Part shown: piece after piece, positions 1-7,606 of the stretch
How the letters are laid out: every line of letters begins with the position of its first letter
How positions within the stretch are numbered: position 1 is the first letter of the stretch
DNA from: Anaerolineae bacterium
Lineage (GTDB): Bacteria > Chloroflexota > Anaerolineae > Caldilineales > Caldilineaceae
Direction: 5' to 3'
DNA length: 64,000 bases
Assembly: GCA_030432295.1 (NCBI GenBank)
Contig: JAUIHI010000007.1
Location: 175,881 to 239,880, forward strand
Made by a program: the position numbers and the translations under genes
The notes under the pieces: model-generated
What the model saw: the letters and a program-made list of their open reading frames with translations, nothing else
Told to the model about the DNA's origin: nothing
Databases searched by the model: none

Positions 1-160
1 CGCCCTCGACTTCGCTCTCACGGTTGTTGACAGCAAAAACTGTATATCCCGCGGTGCGTAATGTTTTGTAGATGCGGTTACCATATTTGCGGGGATTGTT
101 GCTGGCCCCCACCACCGCCCACACCGGCTCGTTGGCGTACTTCTGAATCAGGTTTGGCAT
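1..160 (-). CDS. CoA-binding domain protein (YccU-like), 3' part cut by window edge
   Basis: The reading frame runs off the window start; 53 codons are visible from the ATG at 158-160. The N-terminus contains WAVVGAS followed by NNPRKYGNRIYKTLR and YTVFAVN, the Rossmann-type nucleotide-binding loop and first strands of the CoA_binding_2 (YccU) family. Family members are about 130-150 residues and have no settled biochemical role beyond CoA binding. It is read leftwards from its own promoter at 278-307, divergent from the acyl-CoA ligase at 554, which may hint at a shared CoA theme (inference). A hairpin lies in its leader. Confidence 0.85.
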   Translation of the reverse strand, partial: MPNLIQKYANEPVWAVVGASNNPRKYGNRIYKTLRTAGYTVFAVNNRESEVEG

Positions 161-187
161 TGTTGTTCCATCTCGGCAGGGAATCTT

Positions 188-252
188 AACCACGAAGGAA
201 AAGCACTGGTTTGATCTTCTCTTCTTCTTCGTGTCTTTGTGCCTTCGTGGTT
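188..252. repeat. Hairpin, CACGAAG word family
   Basis: An 11-bp perfect stem (188-198 with 242-252, AACCACGAAGG) is followed inward by an imperfect continuation. It lies in the untranslated leader of the CoA-binding gene. The same word recurs at 11487-11556 and, as a half copy, near 63746. Confidence 0.8.
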
Positions 253-277
253 GCCTCTGTTTATGAGTTGAACTGAA

Positions 278-307
278 AGTATACTGTCCACCGATCAAAG
301 ATGTCAA
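278..307 (-). promoter_or_regulatory. Sigma-70-type promoter for the CoA-binding gene
   Basis: On the minus strand TTGACA (302-307) and TATACT (278-283) are separated by 18 bases. Transcription would start near 272 and produce a leader of about 110 bases containing the hairpin at 188-252. Confidence 0.75.
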
Positions 308-553
308 AGATTGCTGCTTTCCCGTGGGAACTCTGCCGCAACTGGCTCTCTGTATGGTAATGCCACCCCTACTGTGTTTTGACGCGCCGCGGAATGGCTT
401 TTGACTTTTCAAACCGTCTGGCATGCGCTATACTTCCCAATAATCCTCACGACAGCCGCCCCCCACAGTGGCTGCACTGCCTGATGGAACAATTCAACTT
501 GACCTGCCGGGCCAGCCTGCCCGCCGTTCCCCTACCCCAAGGAGAAGCCATTG

Positions 554-2281
554 ATGTATGATGCAAAGCTATGGATGAAGAACTATGAAAAGGGCGTTCC
601 CGAAAAGGTCACCTATCAGAACCAGCTCATCCACCAGACACTGGACGCGGCCGCGGCCAAATATCCCGACAAAGTAGCCGTGCGGATGCTGCTCAAATAT
701 CTGCCCCTGGGCATCGCCATCCAGTCCAAGATGACCTACCGGGAGCTGGTCGAAGCGACAGATCGCTTTGCCGCGGCCCTGCAAAATATGGGGGTAAAAC
801 AGGGCGACCGGGTCTCGGTGATGCTGCCCAACACCCCCCAGCAGGTGGTCGCCTTCTACGGCATCCTGAAGGCAGGCTGTGTGGTGGTCAACACCAATCC
901 CACCTACACAGCCCGGGAGATCGAACACCAGTTGGCCGACAGCGGCGCAGAGACGATTGTGATGCTCAGCAGCCTCTACAGCCGCCTGGAGCAGGTCAAA
1001 GCCAAGACACCCATCAAACGGGTGATCATCACCGACGTGCCCGACACGCTGGGTTTCCCTTTCAACCGGCTGGTGGAGAAGCAGGTGCGGGCCGGTGGAT
1101 TGATGGTGGATGTGGCCGATGCGCCCGGCATCTTCCGCTACAAAAACCTGCTGGCAACCAGCCAGGCCAAAGCACCCGCCATCAGTACAAAACCGGAGGA
1201 TGTGGTCCTGCTCCAATATACCGGCGGCACAACTGGCGTGCCCAAAGCGGCGATGCTCACCCACGCCAATCTGGTGAACAATGTGCTGCAACTGGAAGGC
1301 TGGCTGCCCACTCTGGAACACGGCGCGGAGAAGACACTGGGCGCCATCCCCTTTTTCCACGTCTACGGTATGACCGTCGGCATGCTCTTTACCCTCTACA
1401 GCGGCAGCGAGCTAATCGTCACCCCGGACCCGCGACGCACAGAACTGGTGCTGGAAATTATCCACCGGGAGAAGGTCTCCCTCTACCCCGGCATCCCCAC
1501 AATGTACAACGCGATTATCAACCACCCGAAAGTGTCGGAGTTCGACCTGCACTCGGTGAAAGCCTGTATGTCCGGCGGGATGTCCCTGCCTGTGGAGGTG
1601 CAGCGCCGCTTCGAGGAGATCACCGGGGGCAAGCTAATCGAGGGCTATGGGCTGACCGAGACATCGCCGGTGGCCTGCGCCAACCCAGTCAACGGCATCC
1701 GCAAGGCAGGCTCAATCGGTATGCCAGTCTCCTCCACACAGGTGGCGATTGTCGCTCTGGACCAGCGGGAAGATGGCGGCTACGATCTGGTGGAGCCAGG
1801 CCAAGAGGGGGAACTGGTCATCAAAGGGCCGCAAGTGATGGCGGGCTACTGGCAGCATCAGGACGAAACGGACAAAGTGATGGACAAGGACGGCTGGTTC
1901 CACACCGGCGACATCGCCAAAATGGACGAGGACGGCTGCTTCTACATTGTGGACCGCAAGAAGGATTTGATCATCGCCAGTGGCTACAATATCGTGCCCC
2001 GAGAGGTGGAAGAGGTGCTCTATATGCACCCGAAGGTGCAGGAGGCAGTGGTAGCAGGCATCCCCGATGCCCGGCGTGGGGAGACCGTCAAGGCGTATGT
2101 GGTGCTGAAGGACGGGGAGAGCGGCAGCGTTGACGAAATCCGCAGCTTCTGCAAAGAAAATCTGGCCCCCTACAAAGTGCCCACTTTCGTCGATTTCCGC
2201 GACGAACTGCCCAAAAGTCAGGTCGGCAAAATCCTGCGCCGGGTGCTGGTGGAGGAGGAGAAGGCCAAGCAGGCAGCGTAG
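554..2281 (+). CDS. fadD: Long-chain acyl-CoA ligase (AMP-forming)
   Basis: Activates fatty acids to acyl-CoA through an acyl-adenylate. The 575-residue protein has the usual length. The AMP-binding loop YTGGTTGVPK is near residue 222, followed by YGLTET and then GWFHTGDIAKMDEDG, IVDRKKDLI and GYNIVPREVE of the hinge and C-terminal domain. The catalytic lysine region PKSQVGKILRR is close to the end. I chose the ATG at 554 over the TTG at 551 because AAGGAG at 539-544 is well placed for it. Substrate chain length cannot be fixed from sequence; long-chain is inferred from overall similarity to FadD-type ligases. Confidence 0.93.
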   Translation: MYDAKLWMKNYEKGVPEKVTYQNQLIHQTLDAAAAKYPDKVAVRMLLKYLPLGIAIQSKMTYRELVEATDRFAAALQNMGVKQGDRVSVMLPNTPQQVVAFYGILKAGCVVVNTNPTYTAREIEHQLADSGAETIVMLSSLYSRLEQVKAKTPIKRVIITDVPDTLGFPFNRLVEKQVRAGGLMVDVADAPGIFRYKNLLATSQAKAPAISTKPEDVVLLQYTGGTTGVPKAAMLTHANLVNNVLQLEGWLPTLEHGAEKTLGAIPFFHVYGMTVGMLFTLYSGSELIVTPDPRRTELVLEIIHREKVSLYPGIPTMYNAIINHPKVSEFDLHSVKACMSGGMSLPVEVQRRFEEITGGKLIEGYGLTETSPVACANPVNGIRKAGSIGMPVSSTQVAIVALDQREDGGYDLVEPGQEGELVIKGPQVMAGYWQHQDETDKVMDKDGWFHTGDIAKMDEDGCFYIVDRKKDLIIASGYNIVPREVEEVLYMHPKVQEAVVAGIPDARRGETVKAYVVLKDGESGSVDEIRSFCKENLAPYKVPTFVDFRDELPKSQVGKILRRVLVEEEKAKQAA

Positions 2282-2343
2282 CAGCAGTGCCATATCTGCG
2301 CAAGAGTGGCGGGATTTCAGACAACTCAGGAGGATTTGGGAGC

Positions 2344-2949
2344 GTGCAGATTGATGCCATCGATTTCCGTTTTAGGCAAGGGTTAACGGGGAAATTGAAG
2401 CCGTATCTGTTACTGCTGGTTGTTATGTCCTGCACTTTGGCAATAGCGGGCTGCCAAAGTGCAGGAATCGAAAGTGCCACGCCAGGTATTGACAGGGCAC
2501 ACACAATCAGGCTGGCAGATGCGGATGAACCCGGACAGCGCTTAACGTTGTTTGGCAGGGTTGTGGATGCAGAGAACAACGAGCCGATCCCGGATGCGCT
2601 GGTTTATCTCTACCATGCGGATGCCAATGGGGAATATTTGCCCACAGATCCGAATGATGAATCGACCGCTAAACTGAGTGGAGAGATTACCACAGACGAC
2701 AAGGGGCAATTCCAGGTGGAGACGATCGTGCCGCGTGAGTACGATCAACCGGGCAACAAGCACATTCACCTGCACTATGTGCGGGCAAGAGGATACACAG
2801 AAACCGGCGGGGTAATTCTGTTTGAATACGATGTCAACGATGAAATCCGAGCGTGGGCGCTGGAGACCGGATTCGGAATTATCATAGACGTTACCGAGCG
2901 CAATGGCGTGATGGAAGGGCAGGTGGCGATCGAACTCATTCCTGAATAG
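2344..2949 (+). CDS. Lipoprotein with intradiol dioxygenase-like domain
   Basis: A 201-residue protein with a lipoprotein signal: hydrophobic LLLLVVM, then the lipobox IAGC with Cys37. The rest resembles the C-terminal domain of intradiol ring-cleavage dioxygenases: HADANGEY (Tyr98), REYDQPG (Tyr133) and HIH (His140, His142) could supply the four Fe(III) ligands in family order. The start is the GTG at 2344 because AGGAGG at 2328-2333 precedes it by 10 bases; a GTG at 2287 and a TTG at 2395 are alternatives. Secreted members of this superfamily are poorly characterised, so catechol cleavage is only a possibility. Confidence 0.75.
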   Translation: MQIDAIDFRFRQGLTGKLKPYLLLLVVMSCTLAIAGCQSAGIESATPGIDRAHTIRLADADEPGQRLTLFGRVVDAENNEPIPDALVYLYHADANGEYLPTDPNDESTAKLSGEITTDDKGQFQVETIVPREYDQPGNKHIHLHYVRARGYTETGGVILFEYDVNDEIRAWALETGFGIIIDVTERNGVMEGQVAIELIPE

Positions 2950-2973
2950 AGGAATGGGCAGAGGCAGCGCAAC

Positions 2974-3034
2974 AAAACAGGTTGGGTAAGGTCGGACCTT
3001 TCATGCAGGTCCGACCTTACCCAACCTGTTTTTT
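2974..3034. terminator. Perfect 26-bp hairpin, bidirectional terminator
   Basis: Arms 2974-2999 and 3007-3032 are perfectly complementary around a 7-base loop. The stem starts with AAAA and ends with a run of T, so it can work as an intrinsic terminator on both strands. It lies between the lipoprotein gene and the leftward small membrane gene. Confidence 0.85.
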
Positions 3035-3054
3035 GATGTCCACGTGCTGCATCT

Positions 3055-3118
3055 CCCCAGCAGCACACCGAACAGCACATCCCCCACGTAATGGCTGCCC
3101 ATTGCCACCAGCGCCTAG
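3055..3118 (-). pseudogene. Remnant of a second PAP2 phosphatase gene
   Basis: Read on the minus strand, this stretch encodes LVAMGSHYVGDVLFGVLLG, almost the same as RVAMGIHYAGDVLFGVLLG near the C-terminus of the intact PAP2 protein at 3516. Nucleotide similarity is high over about 64 bases and stops abruptly at both ends. A TAG codon lies just upstream in frame and the hairpin 2974-3034 lies just downstream. It looks like the last trace of a tandem duplicate. Confidence 0.7.
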
Positions 3119-3200
3119 GCAAGACAGCGGGGGCCTACAGTCGGATTACCACGGCTTGAAACAGTCATAATTTCGCTGCACAGCAATTCGGCCGTTATGG

Positions 3201-3326
3201 CTATTCCCAACCTTCGGGCAATATTCCTTTCTCCTTCAATACCTTTTCAAGCTTTGATACTTTTGTATATGCTGAAATCGCAAGGATTACTCCTACGAGC
3301 CCAATGCCCAAGAAGAAGTAGTCCAT
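3201..3326 (-). CDS. Small single-pass membrane protein, 41 residues
   Basis: The frame starts with ATG at 3324-3326, preceded by AAGGA seven bases upstream, and ends with TAG at 3201-3203. The product has one hydrophobic segment (FFLGIGLVGVILAISAY), then a charged amphipathic tail (KVSKLEKVLKEKG) ending ILPEGWE. The well-placed Shine-Dalgarno, an N-out type membrane helix and the basic/acidic heptad-like tail argue for a real gene. I do not recognise the family. It stands alone between the PAP2 remnant and the PAP2 gene. Confidence 0.65.
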   Translation of the reverse strand: MDYFFLGIGLVGVILAISAYTKVSKLEKVLKEKGILPEGWE

Positions 3327-3515
3327 ATCGATTCCTTATTTCCCCAGTGAGTAAATAGTGATGAGCTACCGTTGCCATAGATTTTTCGCTAAGTAAGCTC
3401 AAGATTGATAACGTCGATCTGTTTTGAGAAAAGCGGTTTCCACGAGAAGTCGACCTTTGGGATATCCCAAATACTTTGTTGACGGGGAGGAGACAAAACT
3501 ACAGGTCGTCCGATC

Positions 3516-4073
3516 TCAAGGCTCACGCTTGACGCTTCTTTTTGCTACCCGCCCCACGCCCCACCCCAGCAGCACCCCAAATAGCACATCCCCCGCATAA
3601 TGGATGCCCATCGCCACCCGCGCCCAGCCGATCCACAGACCGATGAATGGGGCCAGCCAGCCAGCGCCAGGCCACAACGCTTCTGCCCAGACGAGTATAA
3701 CGCCTACCCGTGCGCCGTGGCCGCTGGGAAAGCTGTGCTGATCCGCGCCGGGGCCATAGAGGAGATTGCCTGTGCCGGGGCGGGGGCGGCGAAAGATGCG
3801 TTTGATAAAGAGTGTAACCGCAACCGCGCCCGCAAAGGCCGCCATCCAGCCCCCCAACAGACCCTTGCGCGCCGGATCGTCCCCGGCCTTCCGCCACAGC
3901 AGGGCCGTGATCCCCAGCCACAGCAGACTATCGCCCAGATGCGCGCCCACATTCGCCAGCCAAAAGAGCGGGTTGCGCCCATTGCGCTGGGATTCGTTCA
4001 GGGCAATGCGGGCACTGAGGGATTTGTCGATGGGGGAGAGGAAAGCCGTGAGGGAGGAAAATAGAGATGCCAA
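3516..4073 (-). CDS. PAP2-family membrane phosphatase
   Basis: Likely a lipid (undecaprenyl-diphosphate or phosphatidate) phosphatase in the cytoplasmic membrane. It shows the three PAP2 signatures in order: KRIFRRPRP, PSGHGAR and RVAMGIHYAGD, between hydrophobic helices. An upstream in-frame ATG at 4164-4166 exists, but the 31 residues it would add are encoded by hairpin repeat DNA that is intergenic elsewhere. I therefore prefer the TTG at 4071-4073, preceded by CGGAG. If the ATG is used the protein is 216 residues and overlaps the upstream gene by 17 bases. Substrate is not determinable from sequence. Confidence 0.85.
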   Translation of the reverse strand: MASLFSSLTAFLSPIDKSLSARIALNESQRNGRNPLFWLANVGAHLGDSLLWLGITALLWRKAGDDPARKGLLGGWMAAFAGAVAVTLFIKRIFRRPRPGTGNLLYGPGADQHSFPSGHGARVGVILVWAEALWPGAGWLAPFIGLWIGWARVAMGIHYAGDVLFGVLLGWGVGRVAKRSVKREP

Positions 4074-4087
4074 AAAATGCTCCGATG

Positions 4088-4158
4088 GGTTGGTTGATTG
4101 GTTGAATAGTTGATCGGATTGTTGCGGCTCAACACAACCAATCAACCGATCAACTACC
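4088..4158. repeat. Hairpin, TTGATTGG word family
   Basis: A 13-bp stem (4092-4104 with 4135-4147) and an alternative 11-bp stem (4107-4117 with 4146-4156) can form, because the arms are slipped tandem copies of the same word. The element overlaps the last codons of the nucleotidyltransferase gene. Confidence 0.75.
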
Positions 4159-5193
4159 TTCCCCATTCGCCGGATGAGCCGGGTGGCGGACCAAATACTC
4201 CTTCACCTGCTCCCACTGGAAGGGCTTATCCACATCCATCCCCGCCTCGGCAAAGGGGAGGATGACCGGTTTGCCAGTGATGCCAAAGACTCTCTGCACC
4301 ACACCCAGCAGATCGTCGATGGCCAGACGGCGCAAGAGAAAGCGCAGAATAACACCCGGCCCCAGAAGCAGAAGCTGGCGCACCACACTCTTGCGGTTTT
4401 CAATAAAGCCCCGCATCTTTTCTTGAATCTGCTCCGCGGTGGAAAGCCTGCCCAGATAAATATCACCGCTGCAAAAGCGCCCTTCGCGCAGGGCCAGATA
4501 GCTGCGTTTGCTATCGGGAAAGCCGGTCAACATCACCGATTCCGGCACAATCCCCCAATAGAGTCCCCGGTCGTAGGGCTGGCACCCATCGATGAATGCG
4601 TTGATCACTTCCCCCGTAACCAGCGGAATGTCGGCGGTTGTGCCGATGATCAACCGATCCGCCGGGTTGATCTCGCGCAGACGACGTACCCCCGCGTTCT
4701 GGCTGGCCCACAGGCTAGGCTGGTTGGGCACGTAGTGGACCGGCACACCAAAATCAATCCCGTGCTCCGGCCCCAGCCCAACAATCACAATCTCGCCTAC
4801 CCGTCCGCTTTGGACAAAAGCGTTGACCACATGCCAGATCATCGGCTTGTGGCCTACGGGAACCAGGGATTTGTGGTCCACACCGGCCACCGCCAGCAGA
4901 GGGTCCGCTTTGTCTGGGTCGTAGCCGGCAGTGATGAAAACATCGAATTTCTCTTGCACGAGTAGTTTCTCCTTGCGCGGAGGGGAGGCGAGGGGCGCAC
5001 GGTCGATTGCCAGCCGCAGCCGCCCTTCCTCCGCCTGCAAGCGGATCACTTCTGCCTGCAAAGCAGAGAGCTGGTCGACTCGCGCCCCGCTGTTGGCTGC
5101 CTGTTGGGCCGCTTCCAGACGGCGGCGTGTGCCGACCAGCTCTCGAATTACCTCATTTTTGCGGACGATCAGTTCCGTCCGCTCATTCGTCAT
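4150..5193 (-). CDS. MobA-like nucleotidyltransferase with N-terminal coiled coil
   Basis: 347 residues. The first about 65 (from MTNERTELIVRK) are a charged, heptad-rich coiled coil. Residues from about 80 onward form an NTP-transferase fold: FITAGYDPDKADPLL, then KSLVPVGHKPMIWHVV, a variant of the family's nucleotide-binding N-terminus, and a later GTTADIPLV segment in the position of the metal-binding strand. It may transfer a nucleotide to a sugar phosphate, cobinamide or molybdopterin; the substrate cannot be told. The ATG at 5191-5193 overlaps the tatC end by 11 bases, so the two are translationally coupled. Further upstream starts would lie inside tatC. Confidence 0.8.
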   Translation of the reverse strand: MTNERTELIVRKNEVIRELVGTRRRLEAAQQAANSGARVDQLSALQAEVIRLQAEEGRLRLAIDRAPLASPPRKEKLLVQEKFDVFITAGYDPDKADPLLAVAGVDHKSLVPVGHKPMIWHVVNAFVQSGRVGEIVIVGLGPEHGIDFGVPVHYVPNQPSLWASQNAGVRRLREINPADRLIIGTTADIPLVTGEVINAFIDGCQPYDRGLYWGIVPESVMLTGFPDSKRSYLALREGRFCSGDIYLGRLSTAEQIQEKMRGFIENRKSVVRQLLLLGPGVILRFLLRRLAIDDLLGVVQRVFGITGKPVILPFAEAGMDVDKPFQWEQVKEYLVRHPAHPANGEGS

Positions 5194-5968
5194 CTCCGCC
5201 GCCCCAGTCCATCTCGTCCAGGTCACGGGGGGCACGGGGTTTGTAGAGAATGTAGGCCAGCCCCACACCCATAAAATAGAGCAGAATCAGGGGGGCCATC
5301 ACAACCGCCATATTGACCGGATCGACGGTGGGTGTGATCATCGCCGCGATGACAGAGACAATCACAATCGCCTGCCGCCAGTAGCTCAATAGCTGAGGTC
5401 CGTTGACCAGCCCAATGCGGGCCATAAACGCAATGACGAGAGGTGTCTCAAAAAAGACGCCGATCCAGAAGACGATGCGGGTGACAAAGCCAATATATTT
5501 GTCGATCGTCCATTCCTGGTTGATGACTGTGCCCAGAAAATTCTGCAAAAATCCCACAGCCACAGGCAGCATAATAAAATAGGCAAAGGCCGCGCCCGTA
5601 AAAAAGAGCAGCATAATACCCGGCATCAGAATAAGCAGGGAACGTTTTTCGTGGGGATAGAGACCGGGGGCAATAAAGGCGATGATCTGGTAGACCATCA
5701 CCGGCATGGCAAAGACTGCGCCGGAGGCAAAGCCCACTTTGAAGAAAATGCCGATGGTGTCGGTCGGCCCCAGGGCTTGCAGTTTCGTGCCAACAGGCGC
5801 GGTGATAAATTGCAGCAGTGGCGTGACAAAGAGGAAGCTAATTACTGTCCCAATCGATAGCGCAGCCACAATCCAGATCATCCGGTCGCGCAACTCGGAC
5901 AGGTGATCCAGAAGCCCCATACGGCTCTCATCCAACTCTTCGGGAAGGGGCGTGATAGCCTGGGTCAT
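5183..5968 (-). CDS. tatC: Sec-independent protein translocase TatC
   Basis: Core receptor of the twin-arginine translocase that exports folded proteins. At 261 residues it has the normal length, the N-terminal signature MGLLDHLSELRDRMIW and six hydrophobic segments, including the conserved region around AFIAPGLYPHEKR. Its ATG overlaps the stop of the upstream tatA/B gene by four bases (ATGA), and its own end overlaps the nucleotidyltransferase, so tatB-tatC and the transferase form a tight minus-strand operon. Confidence 0.97.
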   Translation of the reverse strand: MTQAITPLPEELDESRMGLLDHLSELRDRMIWIVAALSIGTVISFLFVTPLLQFITAPVGTKLQALGPTDTIGIFFKVGFASGAVFAMPVMVYQIIAFIAPGLYPHEKRSLLILMPGIMLLFFTGAAFAYFIMLPVAVGFLQNFLGTVINQEWTIDKYIGFVTRIVFWIGVFFETPLVIAFMARIGLVNGPQLLSYWRQAIVIVSVIAAMITPTVDPVNMAVVMAPLILLYFMGVGLAYILYKPRAPRDLDEMDWGGGDDE

Positions 5969-6846
5969 GCCTGTTCCTCCTCAACGACCACACGCTGGGG
6001 ATCTGGACTCTCCACATCCTCGTCCGGTTGGGACGAGTCATCGCCATTGCCGTTGCCGTTGCTGTTGCCGTTGGCCGTTGGTTCTGCGACCGCTGTTGTT
6101 TCAGCGACTGCTGTTTCTGCCCGCGGGGTGGGTGGTGCAATCGAATTCTCAGACGCTTTAGGAATCAGTGAATTGGCCGCGGCTTTGGCTGCGGCTATCT
6201 CTGTGGCATCGGCTTTTTGCTTGACAAAAGGCGCAGAGGCCGGGGAAGTCTGGTCGTCTTTGCTGCGCTGTTTGGGCTGTTTTGCCCCAGGCTCAGCAGA
6301 AGCAGGGGCAGGGGCTTCGTCGCCTTCGGCAGAACCGCCTGTCTCAGCGGTTGTCTTTGCCTCGGCGGAGTCCGAACTGGCTGTCTCCAGCGCTGCCGGA
6401 GAGAGTGGCTCTGCCGCTGTTTCGCCTTCGTCTTCGGCTGCCGCCGCAGTACTCTGTGCCGCTTTCTGCGCCTCCACAGCCTTTTTCGCTGCCTCGTCAG
6501 CCTTCTTCTTTTCGTCGGCTTTGCGCTTATCCTCCGCCTTTTTGGCGTCGGCTTTCCTTTTCTCTTCTGCCTTCTTCTTTTCCTCGACCTTTTTGGCTTT
6601 TTCTATTTCCTTCTCGCTCGGCTCGTCCAACACCTTTTGAATCTGATAACGGGGGTCAAGCTCCCGGATGTCGCCAAACTCATCCCCCAACTGGGACGTG
6701 AGCGTACTCGACAAATCTCGAATCTGCCGAATAATGTTGGCAATCTGACGCACGGCACCAGGCAACCGCTCCGGCCCCAGAAAAATCAGGGCGAAGATAA
6801 GAATGAAAATCAATTCCATTGGGCCAATGCCGAAAAAGCTATCCAT
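5965..6846 (-). CDS. tatB: Tat translocase TatA/TatB-like subunit with long charged tail
   Basis: The N-terminus is a typical TatA/B module: a single membrane helix (MELIFILIFALIFLGPERLP) followed by an amphipathic helix (AVRQIANIIRQIRDL). The phenylalanine-glycine hinge is FLGPERLP, as in TatB-type proteins. Residues about 85-140 are a Lys/Glu/Ala-rich helix (KKAEEKRKADAKKAEDK and similar), and the rest is low complexity ending in a GNGNGNG tract. At 293 residues it is much longer than standard TatA (about 60-90) or TatB (about 170). No second TatA gene is seen nearby, so it may serve as the only local TatA/B partner for TatC. Confidence 0.9.
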   Translation of the reverse strand: MDSFFGIGPMELIFILIFALIFLGPERLPGAVRQIANIIRQIRDLSSTLTSQLGDEFGDIRELDPRYQIQKVLDEPSEKEIEKAKKVEEKKKAEEKRKADAKKAEDKRKADEKKKADEAAKKAVEAQKAAQSTAAAAEDEGETAAEPLSPAALETASSDSAEAKTTAETGGSAEGDEAPAPASAEPGAKQPKQRSKDDQTSPASAPFVKQKADATEIAAAKAAANSLIPKASENSIAPPTPRAETAVAETTAVAEPTANGNSNGNGNGDDSSQPDEDVESPDPQRVVVEEEQA

Positions 6847-6922
6847 GAGCGTCTATTTCGGGAAGTGAATGCAGGTGTGGTCCCCGCATATCAATTGTGA
6901 TTTGTGCAATAATCCAGGGCTT

Positions 6923-7003
6923 TTTTGTAAACACGAATAAGAAGAAACACAGATTGGATAAGAGTAGATATATCCGTGTTTTTTTCTATCTGTGTTTACA
7001 AAA
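6923..7003. repeat. Hairpin, TGTAAACACG word family (imperfect)
   Basis: Arms about 6923-6950 and 6976-7003 pair over most of their length with some mismatches. It belongs to the same family as the perfect hairpins at 28374-28443 and 39001-39071 and the near-perfect one at 63378-63445. It lies between nusB and tatB. Confidence 0.8.
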
Positions 7004-7030
7004 GAATTCTTTGGTTCTAGCCACGTCAGG

Positions 7031-7582
7031 TTAGGGTGTAGCAGCGATCTCTTTGAGCGCCGTACCCAGCACGCCGTTGATAAAGCGGGGGCTGCTGTCG
7101 CTGCCAAAAATCTTCGCCAGTTCAACCGCTTCGTTCACCACAACTTTGGAAGGGGCGTCAGAGTCCGGGTTCAACAGTTCAAAGATCGACATTCGCAAAA
7201 TATTGCGGTCAATCACAGCCAACTGGTCCACCGGCCATTCGGGAGCGTATTGGGCGATCAGCCGGTCCATATCGTCTTTGTGGGTCACAACACCGCTGAT
7301 GATCCAACGCAGGAAGGCCAACCCCTCGGCCTCCAGCCGTGCAGTGGACTGGCGGGCTTCCAGCACAGGGCCGGGCTTGTGGGTGGTCGTGTCAATCTCA
7401 TAGAGCGCTTGCAGCGCGGCCCGCCGGGCCTTGCGTCGCTGGGCAATGGACTGGGAATAGGCGCTCTTAAACGCTCCGTTCTCGTCAGCCACCGGGTTAC
7501 TGTCAAATTGCCCGCTCTCAAAATCGTCGGTTTCGGGTCTCGGTTTTTGGGGTCGGGCTGGTTTGCCAACTTTGCCTGCCAT
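7031..7582 (-). CDS. nusB: Transcription antitermination factor NusB
   Basis: Binds boxA RNA with NusE (S10) in rRNA antitermination. The helical NusB domain runs from RRKARRAALQALYEID to RFINGVLGTALKEIA, including AVIDRNILRMSIFELL and VVVNEAVELAKIFG. About 50 extra N-terminal residues rich in K, P and D (PARPQKPRPETDDFE) precede it. The ATG at 7580-7582 has CTGGAG ten bases upstream; a TTG at 7603 would overlap closer to fabG. Lies 24 bases after fabG and is probably cotranscribed with fabD and fabG. Confidence 0.92.
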   Translation of the reverse strand: MAGKVGKPARPQKPRPETDDFESGQFDSNPVADENGAFKSAYSQSIAQRRKARRAALQALYEIDTTTHKPGPVLEARQSTARLEAEGLAFLRWIISGVVTHKDDMDRLIAQYAPEWPVDQLAVIDRNILRMSIFELLNPDSDAPSKVVVNEAVELAKIFGSDSSPRFINGVLGTALKEIAATP

Positions 7583-7606
7583 ACGATTTTTGCTCCAGGC
7601 CAAAGC

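Larger units (their letters stand above)
161..553. other. Divergent intergenic region
   Basis: This 393-base gap between two divergent genes holds the hairpin at 188-252 and the leftward promoter at 278-307. A TATACT at 429-434 could serve rightward transcription of the ligase, but no convincing -35 sits at the right distance. AAGGAG at 539-544 is the ribosome binding site for the ATG at 554. No credible gene was found in it. Confidence 0.6.

Noticed and set aside
379..561. 60-codon open frame upstream of the acyl-CoA ligase
   Set aside because: No ribosome binding site, unusual composition and overlap with the ligase start; likely chance.
4074..4166. N-terminal extension of the PAP2 protein
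   Set aside because: The 31 residues are a translation of hairpin repeat DNA that is intergenic at all other sites; the TTG at 4073 is preferred.
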